From Fusobacteriota bacterium (lineage in GTDB: Bacteria; Bacillota; TC1), in the NCBI GenBank assembly GCA_009773805.1, contig WTXA01000001.1, positions 496,001 to 560,000 of the forward strand: a DNA stretch of 64,000 nt, written 5' to 3'. The notes under the pieces were generated by a model, which saw only the letters and a program-made list of their open reading frames with translations, was not told the DNA's origin and searched no databases. Made by a program: the position numbers and the translations under genes. Below are positions 59,369 to 64,000 of the stretch, piece by piece. The first letter of the stretch is position 1, and each line of letters opens with the position of its first letter.

Positions 59369-59477
59369 TAGAAAAAATAAATTGAATACCCTTTTATGAG
59401 AAAATCTAGAATTAGATAATTAATCAATAATAAACTAAATAACAAGATCAAAATACAACCAAAATACCCAACCTTTA

Positions 59478-59506
59478 TTGAATTATACTTGGATAAATTA
59501 TACAAT
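59478..59506 (+). promoter_or_regulatory. Promoter for tryptophanase-like gene
   Basis: TTGAAT (59478-59483) and TACAAT (59501-59506), 17-base spacer. Confidence 0.65.
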
Positions 59507-59570
59507 TATAAATACACGACTTGATTAATTGAATCGTAATAGTTAACAATAAATGAATAGGAGTGGTCAT

Positions 59571-61019
59571 ATGGCTAATGTAAAGTTTTTTTACGGTAAG
59601 ACAGTACCATTGGAAATGCACAAAGTGAGAGTAGTTCAAAAACTAAATCTCCCTCCAGTGGAAGAAAGATTAGAAAATATCAAAGAGGCAGGGAATAATA
59701 CTTTCTTGCTTTTAAACAAGGATGTCTATCTAGATATGCTAACTGATAGTGGTGTTAATGCAATGAGTGACAAACAAGTTGCCTCCATGCTTGAAGCTGA
59801 TGATAGTTATGCAGGATCTGCTACTTATACTAAGTTAGAAAATAAGATTAGAGAGCTTTTTCACAAGGAATATTTCTTGCCTGCTCACCAAGGTAGAGCC
59901 TGTGAAAGTATCCTTGCTCAAGTTTTTGTATCAGAAGGTCAAATAGTACCAATGAACTATCACTTTACAACAACAAAAGCACATATACAACTACGTGGTG
60001 GTAGTGTTGAAGAACTCATAAATGAAGACGGCTTAAATATTAAAAGTGATAAACCATTTAAAGGTAATATGGATGTTGGACAACTCCAAGCTTTGATTGA
60101 AAAACATGGAGCTGAAAAGATAGCTTTTGTAAGACTTGAAGCTGGTACCAACCTCATTGGTGGACAACCTGTTTCCTTGAAAAATATGAAAGATGTTAGA
60201 AAAGTTTGTGATAAACATGGCTTAATGTTAGTAATGGATTCTTCACTACTAGCAGATAACCTCTACTTCATAAAGACTAGAGAAGAAGAATACAAGAACA
60301 AAAGCATTAGAGAGATCAATAAAGAAATATCCGATTTATGCGATATTATATATTTTTCTGCAAGAAAACTAGGTCATGCTAGAGGCGGGGGAATTATCAC
60401 TAATAGCAAAGAAGCTTATATGAAGATGAGAGAATTAATAACTCTTTTCGAAGGTTTCTTAACCTATGGCGGTATGAGTGTTAGAGAAATTGAAGCCCTT
60501 GCAATTGGACTAGAAGAAACTATGGATGAAGATATGATAAGTCAAGGTCCTCTATTTACTCAGTATATGGTTGAAAAACTGACTGAAGCAGGGGTCCCAG
60601 TTGTTACCCCAGCTGGTGGACTTGGATGTCATGTTGATGCAATGGCCTTTTTAGATCATATTCCGCAAGGTGAATATCCAGCTGGTGCCCTAGCCTCAGC
60701 AATGTATATTGCCGGTGGTATTAGAGGTATGGAAAGAGGAACTATGTCAGAAGAAAGAAATCCTGATGGTAGTGATCATTATTCCAACATGGAACTATTA
60801 AGACTTGCACTACCTAGAAGAGTCTTTACTATGTCTCAAATTGATTATGCTGTTGATCGTCTAAAATGGTTATATGAAAATAGAAAATTAATCGGTGGAT
60901 TAGAATTTGTAGAGGAACCAAAAATACTACGTTTCTTCTTCGGAAAACTTAAAGCAAAAGGTGACTGGCAAGATAAGTTAGTTGCTAAATTCAAAGAAGA
61001 TTTTGGCGATAGTCTATAA
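59571..61019 (+). CDS. Beta-eliminating lyase, tryptophanase/tyrosine phenol-lyase family
   Basis: A 482-residue PLP enzyme of the group that splits aromatic amino acids into ammonia, pyruvate and the free ring. Seen: LTDSGVNAMSDKQ, the YAGS tyrosine loop, AHQGRACES, NYHFTTTKAHI, PLP lysine in YFSARKLGHARGG, and GIRGMERGTMS near the C-terminus. The overall length and KFFYGKTVPLEMHKVRVVQKLNL start fit tryptophanase better than tyrosine phenol-lyase. DSSLLADN replaces the DATR of tyrosine phenol-lyases. Substrate is not certain. ATG 59571 follows AGGAG by seven bases. No TnaC-like leader peptide or TnaB gene is nearby. Confidence 0.85.
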   Translation: MANVKFFYGKTVPLEMHKVRVVQKLNLPPVEERLENIKEAGNNTFLLLNKDVYLDMLTDSGVNAMSDKQVASMLEADDSYAGSATYTKLENKIRELFHKEYFLPAHQGRACESILAQVFVSEGQIVPMNYHFTTTKAHIQLRGGSVEELINEDGLNIKSDKPFKGNMDVGQLQALIEKHGAEKIAFVRLEAGTNLIGGQPVSLKNMKDVRKVCDKHGLMLVMDSSLLADNLYFIKTREEEYKNKSIREINKEISDLCDIIYFSARKLGHARGGGIITNSKEAYMKMRELITLFEGFLTYGGMSVREIEALAIGLEETMDEDMISQGPLFTQYMVEKLTEAGVPVVTPAGGLGCHVDAMAFLDHIPQGEYPAGALASAMYIAGGIRGMERGTMSEERNPDGSDHYSNMELLRLALPRRVFTMSQIDYAVDRLKWLYENRKLIGGLEFVEEPKILRFFFGKLKAKGDWQDKLVAKFKEDFGDSL

Positions 61020-61028
61020 AATAAAATA

Positions 61029-61056
61029 AAAGGTGCACATTAAAATGTGCACCTTT
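61029..61056. terminator. Bidirectional terminator between lyase and lipoprotein genes
   Basis: AAAGGTGCACAT/ATGTGCACCTTT stem (61029-61040 with 61045-61056, loop TAAA). On the minus strand TTTTATTTTAT follows, so it serves the lipoprotein gene well and probably the lyase too. Confidence 0.85.
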
Positions 61057-61057
61057 G

Positions 61058-61828
61058 TTATTCAAATTCTACCTTAAACTCTTCTATTGATAATATACCT
61101 TCAGTGAAATCATCTCCAAGTGTCTGATTAATCTGATCCGCGAACATAAATTTATTTCCAAAGTCAAAGCTCAAGAGCTCCTTCATATATGAAGAAATAT
61201 CTATATAACTTTGGATTATCACTCTATAAATTGAGCCACTTAATATAATACCATCACTTTTATTGCCATCAAACTCAATAAAAGTATATTGATGAACAAA
61301 TCCATTTCTACCGTTAATGACTTCATTTGTCACGGTACTCTCTTCTATCATTAACCTACCATTTTCAGCATCTACCTCTTCGTAGGCATAACTCATCGAA
61401 TCATATTCCAAGGGTATAAAATATTTTTGATAAAATCCGCTTATACTGTTGCCACTGGGGAGTACAAGGTCCAAGTTCCCTGTTGATGTGGTATTTTTTG
61501 TATATTTTCTACCGCCAACTACTGTTTCATCACCAATATCAGAAGGATCCATAGCTTTACCAGTTAATTGTAGATTGCCGTTTATGAATGTACCGTTTTC
61601 ATCAGTAGAAAATCCTTCAGAATACATAAAACCTACAATGTAGCGACCTTCGAACTCTAAAGTTGACTCTGTATTATAGCTATCTAACATATTCTTCTTA
61701 AAGTCATTTTCTTCAAAAACAACTGATTCTTCCTCTTTTACTTCTTCTTTTTTTCCTTGACAGCCTATAAAGATTATAGAGCCTAAGCATAAGAGCACTA
61801 ATATAAATATCAATGTAATTTTCTTCAT
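61058..61828 (-). CDS. Lipoprotein of unknown function
   Basis: A 256-residue secreted lipoprotein. A signal peptide with lipobox FIGC (C about 23) leads into an acidic linker (KKEEVKEEESVVFEEND) and a beta-rich domain without motifs I recognise (LEFEGRYIVGFMYSEGF, NLDLVLPSGNSISGF). It converges with the lyase gene and has its own promoter at 61888-61915. The fold could be a LolA-like or secreted adaptor barrel, but I cannot support this further. Confidence 0.85.
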   Translation of the reverse strand: MKKITLIFILVLLCLGSIIFIGCQGKKEEVKEEESVVFEENDFKKNMLDSYNTESTLEFEGRYIVGFMYSEGFSTDENGTFINGNLQLTGKAMDPSDIGDETVVGGRKYTKNTTSTGNLDLVLPSGNSISGFYQKYFIPLEYDSMSYAYEEVDAENGRLMIEESTVTNEVINGRNGFVHQYTFIEFDGNKSDGIILSGSIYRVIIQSYIDISSYMKELLSFDFGNKFMFADQINQTLGDDFTEGILSIEEFKVEFE

Positions 61829-61887
61829 TGTATATTCCTCACTTCCTAACTCAATATCAAATACTATGATATATTTCCCACTTCTTA

Positions 61888-61915
61888 ATTATACTAATAA
61901 TCAATACAATAACAA
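61888..61915 (-). promoter_or_regulatory. Promoter for lipoprotein gene
   Basis: TTGTTA (61910-61915) and TATAAT (61888-61893), 16-base spacer, minus strand. Confidence 0.65.
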
Positions 61916-61982
61916 CCATAGTATATTATAATGTAGTTTATTACGCCTAATCTCTATAGTTTAAACTTATATACTCTAGTCT

Positions 61983-63383
61983 TTAAAGCCAAATCTCAGT
62001 CAACTTGCTAATAGCTTGTCTGATTTCCTCATCCTTCATGCCTGCATAACCCAATAAAACCGTAGCTGATTTATCCAAACTATTCTTGTTATAAAAATAG
62101 TTGGAAATACCATAAACTCCAATTCCTACTTTCTTAGCCTTATCAACCAAGTCCTCTTCGCTCATCCCATTATTAACTCTCAAAAGGAGATGTAACCCTG
62201 CATCAGCACCTAGAACATCTATTCGACCTTTAAATTCAACCAACTCACCAACTAGGACTTCTCGTTTCCTCTTATAAATATTCCTCATCCTATTAATATG
62301 TCTTTCAAAATGACCATCTTCAATAAACCGTTGTAATACTTTTTGATCAATAGTAGGAACTGGACAAACAATGAAGGAAAGCTTCTCCCTATATTGGTTT
62401 AAAAGTAATTCAGGTAAGACCATATAACTAACCCTTATCGAAGGAGACAAGGACTTTGACAAGGAACCCATGTATATAACCTTGTCATAAGTATCCAATC
62501 CAAACAAGGCAGGTATCGGTTTCCCACTATATTTAAACTCACTATCATAATCATCCTCTATGATATACCTACTTTTTCTCTCATAAGCCCAGTTTAGAAT
62601 CTTAATTCTCCTAGTAATAGGCATGATTTCCCCTGAAGGAAACTGATGAGCTGGGGTAATACATAAAATATCTGCTCCACTTTTCTCAATTTCCTCCATT
62701 TTCATACCTTTCATATCAATATCAATCGTTTTAAATTTAGCATTATTGCTCTTGAAAAGTAGATTTAACTTCTCATAGCCAGGATTTTCTATTCCATAAA
62801 TATACTCCTGCCCAAGTAATTGGATTAGTATTTGAAAAAGACTTTCAGTTCCTGAACTGATAACGATTTGCTCTGGTGAACAATTAACACCTCTAGAATG
62901 CCTTAGATATTTAGCTATACTCACTCTTAAATCCCTTCTTCCTTGTGATGATCCAGGTTTTAAAAGATCCATGTCATATTCATTAATAGCTTCTTTGATC
63001 AATCTTCTCCAGATAGTAAATGGAAAAGAATCATGATCAACACCATGATAAGAAAAATCATAAACTAACTGCTCCACCTTGATCCTATTTTCAATGTATT
63101 TACCACTAGATTTTAAATCCAAATTTAAAATATTATCTAAAGGACTTACAAAAAAACCCTTCTTTGGCACAGCAACTATATATCCCTCTTCAATAAGTTG
63201 ATCATATGCTGCTTGAATAGTATTTTGACTAATATTCAAGTATGCTGACAATTTACGTTTAGATGGTAATTTTGTATTAAACTCAATTCGACCAGACCTA
63301 ATTTCCTCTTTAATATATTCATAAAGTTGATGATATAGTGGTTTCTCTCCACTACTTACAAAAGATAAAGTTAACATTTCCAT
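61983..63383 (-). CDS. pdxR: MocR-family regulator, probably PdxR
   Basis: A 466-residue fusion of a GntR winged helix and a class I aminotransferase-like domain. The DNA-binding part has KLPSKRKLSAYLNISQNTIQ (about 40-59) and the following EEGYIVAVPKKGFFV. The PLP domain keeps the lysine in GSLSKSLSPSIRVSY and YIIEDDYDSEF. It lies divergent from pdxS, the usual setting of PdxR, which senses PLP and controls PLP synthesis. ATG 63383 follows GGAG. Confidence 0.92.
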   Translation of the reverse strand: MEMLTLSFVSSGEKPLYHQLYEYIKEEIRSGRIEFNTKLPSKRKLSAYLNISQNTIQAAYDQLIEEGYIVAVPKKGFFVSPLDNILNLDLKSSGKYIENRIKVEQLVYDFSYHGVDHDSFPFTIWRRLIKEAINEYDMDLLKPGSSQGRRDLRVSIAKYLRHSRGVNCSPEQIVISSGTESLFQILIQLLGQEYIYGIENPGYEKLNLLFKSNNAKFKTIDIDMKGMKMEEIEKSGADILCITPAHQFPSGEIMPITRRIKILNWAYERKSRYIIEDDYDSEFKYSGKPIPALFGLDTYDKVIYMGSLSKSLSPSIRVSYMVLPELLLNQYREKLSFIVCPVPTIDQKVLQRFIEDGHFERHINRMRNIYKRKREVLVGELVEFKGRIDVLGADAGLHLLLRVNNGMSEEDLVDKAKKVGIGVYGISNYFYNKNSLDKSATVLLGYAGMKDEEIRQAISKLTEIWL

Positions 63384-63445
63384 TTCACACTCTCCAAATC
63401 TGATACCATTAAATTATAGATAATTGATACTTCTAATACATTCAG

Positions 63446-63483
63446 TTACTTAATATAATAGAGAAGTAAAAAGAAATTGTCAA
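63446..63483. promoter_or_regulatory. Overlapping divergent pdxR/pdxS promoters with operator-like repeats
   Basis: The pdxR promoter (minus) is TTGACA (63478-63483) and TATTAT (63455-63460) with a 17-base spacer. A plus-strand TATAAT for pdxS occupies 63454-63459, so the two -10 elements coincide. TTACTT (63446-63451) and AAGTAA (63464-63469) flank them symmetrically, and a further TACTTC lies at about 63429, as candidate PdxR sites. Confidence 0.7.
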
Positions 63484-63506
63484 TAAAAACATAGGAGTGA
63501 TATTAA

Positions 63507-64000
63507 ATGAACAATCGTTATGAACTAAACAAAAATCTTGCCCAAATGCTAAAAGGTGGAGTAATCATGGATGTAACCACACCAGAACAAGCAAGAATAG
63601 CTCAAAGTGCTGGAGCTTGTGCTGTAATGGCATTAGAACGTATACCAGCTGATATACGAACTGCAGGTGGTGTCTCAAGAATGAGTGACCCGAAAATGAT
63701 TAAAAGTATCCAAGCAGCTGTAACAATTCCAGTAATGGCAAAGGTTAGAATTGGTCACTTTACTGAAGCCCAAATTCTTGAAGCCATTGAAATCGACTAT
63801 ATTGATGAAAGTGAAGTGCTTTCTCCAGCAGATGATAAATACCACATTGATAAGAGAGCCTTTCAAGTTCCTTTTGTTTGTGGTGCTAAGGATCTTGGGG
63901 AAGCTTTAAGAAGAATCAGTGAAGGTGCTTCTATGATTAGAACTAAGGGTGAACCTGGTACTGGTGATGTAGTTCAAGCTGTTAGACATATGAGAATGAT
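63507..64000 (+). CDS. pdxS: Pyridoxal 5'-phosphate synthase PdxS, cut by window edge
   Basis: The first 164 residues of the PLP synthase lyase subunit; the gene runs past position 64000. It makes PLP from ribose 5-phosphate, glyceraldehyde 3-phosphate and ammonia from PdxT. Seen: [57 protein letters not shown]-type [19 protein letters not shown], the [12 protein letters not shown] segment, and [11 protein letters not shown] with the phosphate loop. ATG 63507 has AGGAG nine bases upstream. pdxT is expected downstream. Confidence 0.97.
   Translation, partial: MNNRYELNKNLAQMLKGGVIMDVTTPEQARIAQSAGACAVMALERIPADIRTAGGVSRMSDPKMIKSIQAAVTIPVMAKVRIGHFTEAQILEAIEIDYIDESEVLSPADDKYHIDKRAFQVPFVCGAKDLGEALRRISEGASMIRTKGEPGTGDVVQAVRHMRM

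Noticed and set aside
59381-59570. TnaC-like leader peptide before the tryptophanase-like gene
   Set aside because: The only short frame (seven codons near 59397) lacks tryptophan and a ribosome site.
1-64000. CRISPR arrays, transposons, prophage, tRNA or rRNA genes
   Set aside because: No repeated spacer-like units, transposase or integrase reading frames, or cloverleaf-like sequences were seen. Intergenic gaps are short and mostly explained.

Overview
The window is AT-rich bacterial DNA with strong GGAGG-type ribosome binding sites, consensus TTGACA/TATAAT promoters, many U-tailed hairpin terminators, a T-box leader and an anaerobe's oxygen-defence set (superoxide reductase, rubrerythrin, Fur/PerR-type regulator). 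This points to a low-GC Firmicute of the class Clostridia; a Tissierellales-like anaerobe is a guess, not a determination. I see no rRNA, tRNA, CRISPR, phage or insertion sequence. Most genes lie on the minus strand in tightly spaced or overlapping operons.

Layout from left to right. 1-3046 (minus): a MacB/FtsX-type ABC system (two permeases, one cut by the window edge, plus an ATPase) with an FtrD-like (DUF2318) Fe-S protein and a small anchored protein. It is preceded by a BaeSR-like two-component system (3212-5294). 5423-9092: plsY, a DUF4914 PEPCK-like P-loop protein and a zinc-ribbon membrane protein. 9286-11443 (plus): a DUF234-type ATPase and a helical partner. 11517-12803: a small HTH regulator, a degenerate CpaF/VirB11-like protein without a Walker A lysine, and a prepilin-peptidase-like membrane protein. 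Then cardiolipin synthase, superoxide reductase with its PerR-like regulator, and a serine cluster (ridA, serC, serA, DUF1015) followed by cysE. 19961-27668: dnaE, coaD, pyk and a large BTAD regulator without an ATPase core. Then yfcE-like phosphoesterase and trmL, and on the plus strand aconitase with an omega-amidase-like nitrilase. 31588-32179: rubrerythrin under a perfect Per box. 32182-38559: one operon of citrate synthase, thioredoxin, a degenerate CPBP protein, a glycolipid glycosyltransferase, two CPA2 antiporters and PspC. Next hpf with DnaA boxes in its promoter, then a folP-pgm-comF operon.

43853-50628: a complete trp operon with a trpGD fusion, read by a tryptophan T-box with a visible UGG specifier. 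50680-52969: TetR-SulP with a palindromic operator. Then an OsmC protein. 53544-59005: a cobalamin uptake and lower-ligand assembly operon (btuFCD-cobTUS) under a cobalamin riboswitch. A nine-codon ORF with a strong Shine-Dalgarno sits between the aptamer and the terminator. The right end holds a small zinc-ribbon protein, a tryptophanase-family lyase, a lipoprotein, and the divergent pdxR/pdxS pair, with pdxS cut by the window edge.

The genes mostly serve amino-acid, cofactor and envelope metabolism, with regulation by RNA leaders (T-box, B12) and by peroxide and PLP sensors. The least explained items are the degenerate secretion ATPase, the DUF4914/zinc-ribbon pair, the B12-leader mini-ORF and the headless BTAD regulator.
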